This document shows, in pieces, positions 11,195-22,508 of a DNA stretch of 64,000 nt. The notes beneath the pieces were generated by a model that ran no database searches, had not been told where the DNA came from, and saw only the letters and a program-made list of their open reading frames with translations. Numbering within the stretch: the stretch's first letter is position 1; every line of letters starts with the position of its first letter. The stretch lies in NCBI RefSeq assembly GCF_005239225.2, contig NC_133284.1, forward strand, positions 53,079,416 through 53,143,415, written 5' to 3'. Source of the DNA: Populus alba (Eukaryota > Streptophyta > Magnoliopsida > Malpighiales > Salicaceae). Made by a program: the position numbers and the translations under genes.

Positions 11195-12652
11195 GATAAG
11201 TGGGATGATTTGAAGGAGCAACTGTTAGAAATTAACAGCATGAAGGGGAATGGTGTTGTTGTTACAACCCGCAAAAAGCAAGTCGCAGACATGATGGAGA
11301 CTTCTCCTGGTATTCAGCACGAGCCAGGAAAACTATCAGATGATGAATGTTGGTCCATTATTAAGCAAAAGGTGAGTGGGGGTGGAGGAGCAACATTAGC
11401 TGCAGACTTGGAGTCTATTGGAGAAGAGATCGCAAGGAAATGTGGAGGGATTCCATTGCTTGCTAAAGTTTTGGGAGGAACACTGCGCCAAAAGGAGACG
11501 CAGGAATGGAAGTCAATTCTAAACAGTAGAATTTGGGATTCTCCGGATGGAGATAATGCTTTGCGCGTATTGAGATTAAGTTTTGATTACCTGTCATCGC
11601 CAACACTGAAAAAATGTTTTGCATACTGTTCCATTTTCCCTAAAGATTTTGAAATTGAAAGGGAAGAGCTGGTTCAACTTTGGATGGCTGAAGGTTTTCT
11701 CAGGCCATCAAATGGGAGGATGGAAGACGAAGGCAGCAAGTGTTTCAATGACTTGCTTGCAAATTCCTTTTTCCAAGATGTTAAAAGGAACGAGTGTGAG
11801 ATCGTAACAAGTTGCAAGATGCATGATCTAGTGCATGATCTTGCATTACAGGTCTCAAAATCAGAAGCGTTAAATCTGGAAGAGGGTTCGGCTGTTGATG
11901 GTGCATCTCATATTCGTCATCTAAATCTCGTATCTCGTGGGGATGACGAGGCAGCATTAACAGCGGTTGATGCTAAAAAATTGCGAACTGTTTTCTCAAT
12001 GGTTGATGTACTCAACGGGCCTTGGAAATTCAAAAGCTTGAGAACTCTCAAATTGCGACGGTCTGATATCACAGAGTTACCAGATTCAATTTGCAAGCTG
12101 AGACATTTGAGATATCTTGATGTCTCACGTACCAGTATCGGAGCATTGCCAGAATCCATCACCGAGCTCTACCATTTGGAAACATTAAGATTCACTGATT
12201 GTTACTCAATGCAAAAGCTTCCTAAGAAAATGAGGAATTTAGTGAGCTTGAGACATCTTCAATTTGATGATCCAAAGCTAGTGCCAGCTGAGGTGAGACT
12301 CTTAACACGCCTTCAAACTCTGCCAATATTTGCTGTGGGTCCAGATCATATGGTTGAAGAGCTGGGATGTTTGAAAGAACTAAGAGGAGCATTGAAGATA
12401 TGCAAGCTTGAGCAAGTGAGAGACAGAGAAGAAGCTGAGAAGGCAGAACTGAGTGGAAAAAGAATGACCAAATTGGTGTTTGAATGGAGTGATGATGAAG
12501 GTAACAGCAGTGTCAATAGCGAGGATGTGCTGGAAGGCCTGCAGCCTCACCCAGACATAAGAAGCTTGACAATTGAGGGTTATGGAGGTGAAAATTTCTC
12601 ATCATGGATATTGCAACTCAATAATCTGACGGTGCTGAGATTGAAAGGCTGC

Positions 12653-13150
12653 AGCAAGTTGAGGCAACTCCCAGCACTTGGATGTCTTCCACGCCTTAAG
12701 ATTCTAGAGATGAATGGAATGCCTAATGTGAAATGTATAGGCAATGAGTTCTATAGCAGCAGAGACAGCGCAGGTGTACTGTTTCCAGCACTACAAATAC
12801 TCACTCTATACTGGATGGATGGTCTTGAAGAATGGATGGTACCAGGTGGAGAAGTTGTTGCAGTATTTCCTTGTCTTGAAGAGTTGAGCATTAAGTATTG
12901 TGGCAAGTTGAGGCAACTCCCAACACTTGGATGTCTTCCTCGCCTTAAGATTCTAGAGATGAGTGAAATGCCTAATGTGAAATGTATAGGCAATGAGTTC
13001 TATAACAGCAGAGACAGCGCAGGTGTACTGTTTCCAGCACTACAAATACTCACTCTATCCATGATGGATGGTCTTGAAGAATGGATGGTACCAGGTGGAG
13101 AAGTTGTTGCAGTATTTCCTTGTCTTGAAGAGTTGAGCATTAAGGCTTGT
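12653..13150 (+). repeat. 249-bp tandem duplication inside the LRR region of CNL copy 1
   Basis: The stretch beginning CAAGTTGAGGCAACTCCCA at 12655 restarts at 12904, a period of 249 bp or 83 codons. Each copy encodes [17 protein letters not shown] through ELSIK.CGK. The copies at 57105 and 61307 carry only one unit here. The frame is kept, so this adds about three LRRs. Confidence 0.9.
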
Positions 13151-14081
13151 GGAAAGTTGAAAAGCATTCCGATATGTCGTCTTTCATCTCTTGTAGAATT
13201 TGAAATTGACAGTTGTGATGAGCTGAGATATTTGTCTGGTGAATTTCATGGCTTCACGTCTCTTCGAGTTTTAAGTATATGGTGGTGTCCAAAGCTGGCA
13301 TCCATTCCAAGCGTACAACACTGCACAGCTCTGGTGGAATTGTTTATATATTGGTGCGGTGAGTTGATCTCAATTCCTGGTGATTTCCGAGATTTGAATT
13401 CTTTGAAGGAATTGATTGTTGATGGGTGTAAAATGGGAGCCCTTCCAAGCGGACTACAATGTTGCGCATCTCTAGAAGTATTATTAATAAATGATTGGAG
13501 TGAGCTCATCAGTATTGATTGGTTGGGCGGTTTACGACAATTGCGATCTCTTATTTTTTTACAAATCACCGCGTGTCCCAGTTTGAGAGATATCCAGGAT
13601 GATTGGTTGGGCGGCCTCACCCAACTGCAGGAATTGATAATCGGTGGTTTCTCAAAGGAGATGGAGGCTTTTCCTGTAGGAGTTTTAAACTCAATCCAAC
13701 ACCTCAACTTGAGTGGGTCCCTCAAATCCCTATACATACATGGATGGGATAAACTGAAGAGTGTACCACACCATCTTCAACACCTCACTGCCCTCGAGGA
13801 ATTAGGAATTTGAGGAAGCATTGCCAGAATGGATGGCCAACCTTTCTTCTCTTCAATCTCTTATGATAGGGAACTGTAAGAATCTCAAGTATATGCCAAG
13901 TTCAACAGCCATTCAACGCCTCTCCAAATTAAAGCAATTGATTATCTTGGGATGTCCACATCTTAAAGAAAATTGTAGAAAGCAGAATGGCTCTGAGTGG
14001 CCCAAGATTTTTCATATCCCAGAAATCCAGATACTTTGTAGTATGGAGAGGAGAGAGAACCAATTAAAGTATTCAAATTAA

Positions 14082-14925
14082 TGAAAAGCAATAATTAGAC
14101 TTCATTCTTTTAAGAATGGTTTATTTCTCATATCCCAACATTCTTTAGACTAATATCAAAATTAACCAAATCAATCATAATCAAAAGCAATTATTAGATA
14201 CTAATATCTTATTATCTTATTATGTTAACCAAATTTATACTTGTGATCAATGATAATATCAATAACCATAAATCATTATTTTTGTGGAATATATAGGACA
14301 GACACTATCAAATGCCATTATTATTTAGCTTCTACTATGTATCAAAATATACACATATCAATGATAAAATCAATAGCAATCCAGCATTATTCTAATATCA
14401 TTCTTACAAAATAATTTAACTTATATTTATTGCATTGTCTATGCAGTATTATTTATTTTAAAATCATCAACTTTATATACAATTATGATTCTTAAAACAA
14501 ACCATTAAATCTTAAAATTAAATATTTTATATACATATGAATTTAATGATGATTTGTTAAAATTGAAAAATTATAACCATGAAGTCAATAATTTAAAATG
14601 TCATTAGACTTTTGCTTTCTAAAAAAAATTACCTATTCATTTCTTGCCTAACCAATTTTAACTTAGCTAATTTCATTTAATAACAACCAACAAGATTATT
14701 ACTGAGATTACTAACCAATCACTTTTTAGTAGCAAATGCAATTAAAGCTAAAAATACTCTTTAGTTGACCCCAAGATTTTTTTTTTAAAAAAGGCAAACT
14801 TGGCTCCAGTTTATATAAAATATAGATTTATAAATTATATATTGACTTGGTGGATAAAATGTGTGGCTTGCATAGTTTTCTGTGGTATTTATGAGATAAG
14901 TGTGTTTGTCAGAAATGGATACTTA
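14082..14925. other. AT-rich 3' flank shared by CNL copies, no gene
   Basis: The stretch including CTTATATTTATTGCATTGTC recurs almost unchanged at about 40580-41256 and 58305-58970, each time downstream of a CNL C-terminus. It marks the downstream limit of the duplicated unit. No open frame of note. Confidence 0.75.
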
Positions 14926-15672
14926 GAGTGTGTTTGGTATTATTGTAGCTTGTGATTGTGGTTTGAAAACAATTATTTTATAAAAAGTACTTTTAATTGA
15001 GGTGGTTTGAAAAAATAGATGTTTGGTTAAAACTGTGGTTGGAACTGAGGTTGAAGAAAAAATAATTTAATGTGTTTGGTTAAGAATGCTTTTAAAATTG
15101 AAGTTATAAAATAATTTAAAAAAAATATATTAATATTGATTATTTTTAATTTAAATATTGTGGATTTAACTATTGCTATTACATCATAAAATAAATCATA
15201 CTTTATATAAAATATTTTTTTTATTATTCCATTGAACGATCTACAATTCCATCACGTCTGAAATACATCCGATAATTTTCTTGGTTTCTTTAACACGCAA
15301 CAACATAACTTGTAAAATATAATCAAGAACAAATTAGAATTGTGATCAAATTCTGCAAATACTATGTCATCAAGCAAATAAAACACAATTAAAAAATAAA
15401 AAATATTTTTTTTTACTGGATCGGACCCGGTTCAATGCATTTTACTGCTCCATGAAAGGCAACCATGCTACACTGTTCAGTGAGCAGTGTAGCATGGTTG
15501 CCTTTTATTGTCGCGCAAGAAAGCAACAACTTGCTTCTTACCATCTCCCTGCGTTCCGCACGCAATTTATTGTGGGACCGATGCACATTAAGTAGTTTTT
15601 TTTTCTTAACCAAACGTTTATTTAGTGCGTTTTTGAAGAAATGCAAACTCTAACGCATAGCCAAACGGGTTC
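14926..15672. mobile_element. Tourist-like (PIF/Harbinger) MITE, copy 1
   Basis: The element opens GAGTGTGTTTGGTAT and ends with the imperfect inverse (GAACCCGTTTGGCTAT on the minus strand). It is flanked by TTA on both sides (14923-14925 and 15673-15675), the target site typical of PIF/Harbinger. There is no transposase. Another copy lies at 41257-42068 and a truncated one at 58971. It contains a perfect 21-bp hairpin. Confidence 0.65.
15455..15505. repeat. Perfect 21-bp inverted repeat with 9-base loop
   Basis: AAAGGCAACCATGCTACACTG at 15455-15475 is exactly complementary to 15485-15505. The loop is TTCAGTGAG. It lies inside the MITE and is expanded in the MITE copy at 41792-41902. Confidence 0.9.
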
Positions 15673-16049
15673 TTAATGGCCATGGAAATGGCTGTCCCAA
15701 GCCACCGCCGACATGCTCCTAGTGTTGTTATTGGTTTTATAACAGTTCGATGGCATTATAGTAAATTATAAAAGAAAAGATACTATGTTATATAAAAGTA
15801 TATTTATACAAGGACTTCATATCGCATTGAAAAGATACTATGTTATATTTTTAAGTTGAAATATTTAAACAAAAAAAAATTATTTCTTATTTAAAAAACT
15901 TAATTTTTTTACATTGAAAGTGTGAAAAAACTCTTATGTTTTAGTTTATTTCTTATTATTATAAACTATAAAATAAACTTTATGCATTTGTAATTTTTTT
16001 GAATAAAAAAACTAAAATAATTATTTAATGGATTGAAATAAAAACCCTC
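15673..16049. other. AT-rich spacer, nothing recognised
   Basis: It contains GGCCATGGAAATGG and then AT-rich sequence with short near-repeats of a phrase around AAAAGATACTATGTTATAT. The first part recurs at 42072-42170. No coding signal. Confidence 0.5.
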
Positions 16050-16174
16050 CACGTCACCCCCCCAGCTTAGGCAATTACTGTTCTTCAATCTTCACCCCTT
16101 CCCCGGCTCACTCTCTATCTAAAACGAAAAAAAACCGCTCTCTCCATCAGATCCCACCTTCACTGGCGATCGCC

Positions 16175-16294
16175 ATGTCCTCACTCCTCAGCAACCACTG
16201 CTCGATCACTTCATCTTCTTGCCTTCATTTCCCTCCTTCTCCCCTCTCCTGCTCTTCCCCTGAGTCAGTAGTAACTTGCAAGCTCGTTATTTAA
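16175..16294 (+). CDS. Possible orphan first exon, Ser-rich N-terminus
   Basis: A CT-rich, 5' UTR-like leader (16060-16174, with CTCTCTCCATCAG) precedes an ATG opening 39 codons that begin MSSLLSNHCSITSSSCLHF. The composition (Ser- and Leu-rich, few acidic residues) would suit a plastid transit peptide. No continuation is recognised: the next bases run into a tandem repeat. It may be the stranded first exon of a broken gene or chance. I do not recognise a family. Confidence 0.25.
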   Translation: MSSLLSNHCSITSSSCLHFPPSPLSCSSPESVVTCKLVI

Positions 16295-16442
16295 GTTTTA
16301 TGTGTTTCATTCCCGAGTTTAACTCAGATCTGATAGTTTTTGCGGGATTTAAATGTTATGTTGATTATGTTCATGAATCGAGTTTTGATTTTGCAAATGA
16401 CAGTTTATGCATTACAAACACTGGGTCTCGTCTGAGTTTGCT

Positions 16443-16757
16443 CGGGTCGCCTAGGTCTTGCCGGTTTCTTACATTTACCGGTCTTTCTCCTAACCCGAAC
16501 TGGTCCAGTCATCGGGTCGACCGGTTCTCGGGTTGACCCGCCGGGTCGACTGGGTCTTGCCGGTTTCTTGCATTTACCGGTCTTTCTCTTAACCCGAATT
16601 GGTCCAGTCACTGGGTCGACCGGTTCTCGGGATGACCCGCCGGGTCGCCTGGGTTTTGCTGGTTTCTTGCGTTTACCGGTCTTTCTCTTAACCCGAACCG
16701 GTCCAGTCACCGGGTCGACCGGTTCTCGGGTTGACCCGCCGGTCCGGTCCGGGTTTA
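16443..16757. repeat. GC-rich tandem repeat, 99-bp period, about three units
   Basis: CCGGTTCTCG recurs at 16521, 16620 and 16719. Each unit contains GGGTCGACCGGTTCTCGG, GACCCGCCGGGTCG and CATTTACCGGTC. Because 99 is a multiple of three, one minus-strand frame stays open through all units and reads as a 33-residue basic repeat (KRKTGK..KPA.P.RPGG). I regard that frame as a by-product. Confidence 0.8.
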
Positions 16758-16939
16758 ATAACTATGGTTCGGAGAGATCGGATTTTCGCCAAAGACCAAA
16801 GAAGATGGATGCTTGCCATAAGTGTTTCATGTATAAGCCTTCTAAGCCCACTAAGTATTTCAACTGGAGAAGGCTTACATGCTAAAGAAATGAGATGTTC
16901 CTCGTCAGAATTCAACAAGAACTAAATCCATTGGAAACT

Positions 16940-17570
16940 TGAATTGAACTCTTTGGTTGGTTTGGTTTGGTTAGTGTTGAGGATTGTAGAAACAGATGTA
17001 AAAGCGACAAAAACATATTTGGTTGAGGAGATGATTCTTCGCCATGTGCCCCAAATGGCCACAGATAAAACAAGGCCCAACATTATTGAAACTGCTAGTA
17101 TTGGAGCGAAGGAAACTCATGGATCTGCTGCTGTTGCTGCTCCCAGTGATGCTCTCTCCATGACCAAGTTTTCTGCTGTTTTGAAGCAATCTTCCACCAG
17201 GAGCTGTGACATTAATGGCTTGTGTTTTTCCTTCAGAGCCCCTGAGGATTTCGTCCTCGATGGAAGTGTTAGGCTGCAGATGTAGGCAGCCATCTGATTT
17301 AAGAAATACATTTTTGCTTCACAGCATGTTGCTGTTCTTCAGCTGGTTTGCAGTGCACTGAAAACAGACAAGTCAAGACTACAAGATACTGCTACGCGAC
17401 AGCTTTTCCTTCTGGGATGAACAGAGAATGGTGATACAACCTTTTCCTCCTTGCCCAAAACAGAATCTTTAGGCATTCAGCCAGAAAATGAATCGAATGG
17501 ATCTGATCAGATTCAACCACAGATAACCCTCAAGTTTTCTTGAATCACATCACACTTTTTCTCATAATAT
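16940..17570. other. Coding-like remnant of unknown origin
   Basis: On the plus strand, 16944-17285 is open for 113 codons (no ATG needed by this reading; IIETASIGAKETHGSA near its middle). A further coding-like stretch follows at about 17325-17540, containing VLQLVCSALKTDKSRLQDTA. On the minus strand at about 17040-17085 there is CFICGHLGHMAKNH, resembling a gag zinc knuckle with His in place of the last Cys. The readings conflict and I cannot name a gene. Either a broken host gene or a retroelement scrap is possible. Confidence 0.3.
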
Positions 17571-17959
17571 TCAATATCTATAATGAAAGAAACCGTCAAT
17601 GTTATAAATTGTTAGATGCAGATGCAGCCATTTGATATGGTAATCGATTTTTGCAATAAGAGCAAACATAAAATCTAGAATAACTTCTTGGAAACCATCT
17701 TATATTTAGACATGTCCTTGTATGGAAAAGCAGGCACGTCCAAATTTCTCTGATCTAACCAACTGATCATGAATTTAGATGTTTGATTACACCATGTTTC
17801 ACAAAAACCATCATGTTTCCGAATTCCGATCATATCATACATATCGACAACATGTGTGTTATATATATGAACTCAAGTGAAAGCTAGAAACTTGTATTAG
17901 AGCAAGCAGAACATCCATAGGAACTATGTTCGATGACTAGGATAGAATAAGAAAGACTT
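17571..17959. other. Spacer, nothing recognised
   Basis: Non-repetitive AT-rich DNA with no useful open frame and no similarity seen to other parts of the window. Confidence 0.4.
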
Positions 17960-20440
17960 GCCACAAATGGAAAAATATAAAGCTCATAAGCACAAAAGTC
18001 TACAAATCTCTACCAAATAACATCATCATATCAAAAACTCTAATTTAAAATCTTATTTCTCATAATTCACCTTACCAAGTAGTATCATAATATTTATTTT
18101 TCTAAGATAAATAGTAAAAAAAAACTAAAAAAACAAATAACTTTTTTCAAAAAATAAATCCTCTTACATCAATCTCTTTAGGTTGAAAAGAACTCGTTCT
18201 TGAGTTTTGATCATCCATCCGTTTATGTTATTATTGTCAACCATTAAAAATAAAGTTAGCATCTTTACATTCCATTAATCTCCAATATGCTAACACAATA
18301 CAATTAACCAACTCAGATAAAATAGGCTAATAATCAATTCCCAAAATGCTCTCAATCTTTGTAGAACCATTAGTAGCCGCCAATGACTTATTCCATAACA
18401 TACGTCATCCTATTCTCTAAAATCTCCCTTTACTCTCTCTCTCTCTCTTTTCCATTTCGATAAATTAGGATAAAAAACAACATATTTTTACATTCGCTCT
18501 TAACAACTTCCCTTTTCTTCCAATACTATACTAAGGGTATCAGTATTACATCGCTTGTTATGCATGGCATTCTTGTTATATTATCATGGTCTATACAACA
18601 ATAAATGACACACATCCATAGACACCACATCATATCAAATACTATCAAAATATCTCTCACCTATAAAAAATAAACAGGATAATATTCATCCATGATTACC
18701 TTAGAATCTCGATTCAACTGCTTCAATTTGTAGGGCATATGGTGTTTCTTTTTTTCTTATTAAAGTGCAACTTCTCTATTGCTTCAGTTGCAACCACCTT
18801 CTCACAATTACCACTGTCGATAATCAAATTACATACATTGTCCTTGATGGTACAAGTTAAAAGAAAAATACTAGTGAATAGCCAATCTTGGTTTGAATCA
18901 CTCTTAAGAATAAGCAAACTCTTTTGGATGACTAAGATATCACCACCATTACCTTGGAAAACCTTCTCACTACCATATTAATCATCATAAATAGGATCAC
19001 TTCTCTTCTCATTATGTTATTTTACCTGCAAATATTTACACTTACGACTCTCTGGTTCATGGCACTTATAAATTTAATGCCCTAACTCATCATATCTAAA
19101 ACACTAAAATTTAAAGCCATATCCAGAACTTGAACCTTAACTTGTGATTTGTTTACCTATCGATTCGAGCTGAATGAATGATATTTTTTTTGTTAGTTCA
19201 CACACATCCCTATTATTTTGGTCAAATTAAAAGCCATCTTTGTTAATTACCATAATAACCTATTGTTTATCAACAATCAAAGCTCTTTGATAGGTTTATA
19301 AAACTATTTATAAAGAATGCAAACACAATACATCTTGCATGAACTACTTTAAGTACCTAGCAATCAATTACTCTTTCTGAAAAATCATTTTTAGCCACCG
19401 GCTGGTAGAGTTTTCAATGTACTCAGCAATAGTTTTTCCCGGGAAAGGGTAGAAGAATGAGACCTATTATGGGACATACAATGCATTACAAACGTATGAT
19501 CATTACGCTTCAACCGGGTTATTCTATTCCACCTCTTAAAAAGAAAAGAACTTAAATCATCCTGTCCCAATGCATGGAGTCATTGGTAAAAAGTTTAAAT
19601 GTATCCAAACAAAAAAAAGTGTTCCTTTATCTTTCTCTTTAATTGCTTCCACCAAGCATAGGCTCGCCCTTTTAATCTAATACCAATAAGCTTCACCATT
19701 ATCTGCTCTTAAACTTTTATGCACTTGAAAATCCTTTATACTTCATTCAACTAAACGATAAACTCTTCTAAAGTTCCTACAAAATTAGAAAGTTTAATTT
19801 AAAAATCAAAATCTCCATGAAGTGCTGCCCAATTAAAAGGTTGCCTCCTCTAGATTAGCCAGGGTTCAAAATTACTCTCCTCCTATTCTTGTTGGGTGTT
19901 TTATTTCAATTGTCACGTAAGCTTTGCGATCTACCTTTGTATATCCTCAATTTCTAGCTCATGAACCTTTTTCTCTAAAGAGGAAACTTCTTCATCGTCT
20001 CCTTGAGCATGTTTAGTTTTATTATTTTTTCCAGCTATGGTTGTTTTGCAGCATGCAACAAGCAAGCAATAATCAAAGATTGTTAGGTTCTGATACCAAC
20101 TAATATAAACAAAAATAACACAAAAAAATAGCAAAAACAAACACAATTCTACTAAAAAGGATCATCACACCAAAAACCAAAATTCAAAACTTTATTTCTT
20201 AATAATTTACCATGTCAAGTAGTTTCCTTTGTAAGAGATTTACAACTCCTTAAATAAACTAAAAAAACACCTAAACAAACTAAAAACCTTGAAAAAAAAA
20301 TCAATAAAATTCATAAACAAAATAAAAAATAAAATTATTAAACATAATATTTTAAAATAAATAGAAAAAAAGATAATAACTAAGGAAAATCAATTTTCCA
20401 AAAAAAAATAAAATTCTCCTCGGAAACTCTATTGTCCCTT
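17960..20440 (-). mobile_element. Ty3/gypsy gag-protease remnant, copy 1
   Basis: Read on the minus strand: an LTR-like region right of 20100, a tRNA-Met-like PBS (TGGTATCAGAACC, 20086-20098), gag start sequence (KKVHELE), a decayed zinc knuckle (about 19050-19120, C-x2-Y-x4-H pattern) and a Ty3-type protease at 18723-18917 (LIIDSGNCEKVV). Sequence near 17990-18130 resembles that near 20165-20290 and may be the other, diverged LTR. No RT, RNase H or integrase remains. Many stops. Two relatives occur at 23287 and 43120. Confidence 0.7.
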
Positions 20441-20955
20441 CATTTATTCAACTAGCTAGTTTGGGCATGTAATCATAATACGAGGCTTCAAGACACCTTG
20501 CTCATACATTATTTATAACCACACTAAGGAACACAATATATCACAAGCATTAACAAGTAGATACATCTGAAGCCATTTTAAAGGCTTACCTCACCTTCAT
20601 AGAACTTGGATACCTATAACAAGCTTGACAGCTTGAAATGTTACCTTCATTGAACTTAGATACCTATAACATGCTTGACAACTTGAAATGTTCTAAAGCA
20701 GAGATCCCATTGAGTCCTTTTGCATAGTAGTAGGTCGCCCTTTACAGTGGTTTCTTGATAGATTGCGGAGCTTTATACTGATAGAAACTCCTTAATTAGC
20801 CCACATAGTATTGAGGCATTCTCAGGACGAATAATTTCAAGACTCATTCTCACCCTAAACCTTATCATCATTACTAGGACATGCTGGTTTGTTAGCTGCA
20901 TGAGTGCATTCCATAAAGATTTCAAGGATTTTCATGATTTAACTGTACAGAAAAT

Positions 20956-21520
20956 CTATGTTTGATTGAATCCAACAACCTTTACACGAGGCCTATTATA
21001 ATCACTACAGGATATTAATAGATTTTGCAATACAGGGTTTGGCAAGTTGCTTTGAGCAACAAGCACACGCACCTCATGCATTAGCCGCGTGAGGGTGTCC
21101 TTTCTAAACCGCTGCGTGTTTTCTTCAAATAAATTCAACCAGGCACTTTTGCAGAATGCTTGAGACTCTCCAACAGAATTTGTGGTAATACAAGCAAGAG
21201 CATAATCGAAGTCTTCTTTTTCAAGCATCATGCTGTATTTTTGTTTTTATTAATCGTTGCCACTACACACATGCTACATGTATTTTTGTTTTTATTAATA
21301 TAGGCATGAACAATTCTTTTGTACTAAATCTGAAGTCTTGAAAGGATAAAGTGAGAAATTTCAATTTCTGTTGACAGTTTATATCTAAATTTTGAAGAGG
21401 ACAAGGATAAGAGAGTTAGATTTCCATAACTCTGAATTCTAGGATTTTACACTCCATAAAATTTTCAGAATTCAGAATTTTCAAACAGATGAATTACCTA
21501 GAAGCATTTTCCGAAGATTG
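20956..21520 (-). pseudogene. Orphan last exon of a DG1-like PPR gene
   Basis: The minus-strand frame 20956-21231 matches, with a few substitutions, the C-terminal exon of the PPR gene at 25802-26161 (MMLEKEDFD.ALACITTNS.GE and onward to the stop). The first part of that exon is missing. 21240-21520 matches intron sequence at 26240-26510. About 20440-20950 is the matching 3' flank. All other exons are absent, so this is a fragment from segmental duplication. Confidence 0.85.
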
Positions 21521-21526
21521 CGTCCA

Positions 21527-22353
21527 TTCCAAGCGTACAACACTGCACAGCTCTGGTGGAATTGATTATATATTGGTGCGGTGAGTTGATCTCAATTCCT
21601 GGTGATTTCCGAGATTTGAATTATTTGAAGAAATTGATTGTTGATGGGTGTAAATTGGGAGCTCTTCCAAGCGGACTGCAATGTTGCGCATCTCTAGAGG
21701 AATTGTGGATAATTGATTGGAGAGAGCTTATCCATAGCAATGATTTTCAAGAATTGTCTTCGCTTCGAAGATTATGGATTAGAGGTTGTGATAAGCTCAT
21801 TAGTATTGATTGGCATGGTTTACGACAATTGCGTTCTCTTGTTTACTTACAAATGTTCGCGTGTCCCAGTTTGAGTGATATCCCAGAGGATGATTGGTTG
21901 GGCGGCCTCACCCAACTGCAGGAATTGAGAATCGGTGGTTTCTCAGAAGAGATGGAGGCTTTTCCTGTAGGAGTTTTAAACTCAATCCAACACCTCAACT
22001 TGAGTGGGTCCCTCAAATACCTATACATACATGGATGGGATAAACTGAAGAGTGTACCACACCAACTTCAACACCTCATTGCCCTCGAGACATTGTGGAT
22101 AATAGATTTCAAGGGAGAGGACTTTGAGGAAGCATTGCCAGAGTGGTTGGCCAACCTTTCTTCTCTTCCATCTCTTTGGATTTATAATTGCAAGAATCTC
22201 AAGTATATGCCAAGTTCAACAGTCATTCAACGCCTCTCCAAATTAAAGCATTTGAGTATATGGGGATGTCCACATCTTAAAGAAAATTGTAGAAAGGAGA
22301 ATGGCTCTGAGTGGCCCAAGATTTCTCATATACCATCAATCTATATAGAATAG
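21527..22353 (+). pseudogene. CNL LRR C-terminal fragment, copy 2a
   Basis: About 275 codons are open, from [14 protein letters not shown] to a stop at 22353. They match the distal LRRs of CNL copy 1, including the HSNDFQELSSLR unit that copy 1 lacks. The true C-terminus (CPHLKENCRKENGSEWPK) is intact. There is no CC or NB-ARC domain and no own start codon. The left edge joins DG1 intron sequence directly at GATTGCGTCCA. This fragment serves as a good reference for the undamaged LRR tail of the family. Confidence 0.9.
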
Positions 22354-22508
22354 AGGGTATACATGTACGGGTAAATTGGGGTTTAAATTATTCTGTTACT
22401 TTGTAGTATGGAGAGGAGAGAGAACCAATTAAAGTATTCAAATTAATAAAATCAATAATTAGACTTCATTCTTTTAAGAATGGTTTATTTCTCATATCCC
22501 AACATTCT
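22354..22508. other. CNL 3' flank piece between two LRR fragments
   Basis: TATGGAGAGGAGAGAGAACC and the following bases repeat the region just after CNL copy 1 (14040-14150). At CATATCCCAACATTCTT the sequence jumps back into LRR coding sequence. Confidence 0.7.

Larger units (their letters stand above)
7568..14081 (+). pseudogene. CC-NB-LRR disease-resistance gene copy 1 (RGA-like), interrupted by copia
   Basis: Intracellular immune receptor of the CNL class. The ATG at 7568 opens a frame with a CC domain (EDVLDEF at residues 78-84), P-loop GMAGLGKTT (about 198-206), RNBS-A FDITIWVCVS and kinase-2 LVLDDVW (about 274-280). At 8424 a copia element splits the NB-ARC domain; the frame runs six codons into its LTR and stops at 8446. 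The coding sequence resumes at 11195 with [39 protein letters not shown], the MHDL motif and a long LRR domain. A 249-bp tandem duplication lies within the LRRs. About 23 bp are missing near 13807 compared with the copy at 21527, which shifts the frame and causes a stop at 13813. The true C-terminus (13821-14081) is left in another frame. No introns are evident. Class is certain; the gene is broken at least twice. Confidence 0.93.

Noticed and set aside
16405..16710. Basic repetitive minus-strand protein over the 99-bp repeat
   Set aside because: Open only because the repeat period is divisible by three; no start context or homologue recognised.
17040..17085. Gag zinc knuckle on the minus strand as proof of a retroelement
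   Set aside because: The last Cys is His, no other gag or pol sequence surrounds it, and the opposite strand has an equally good open frame.
20956..21231. Small independent gene
   Set aside because: It is colinear with the final exon, 3' flank and intron of the DG1-like gene and has no start region.
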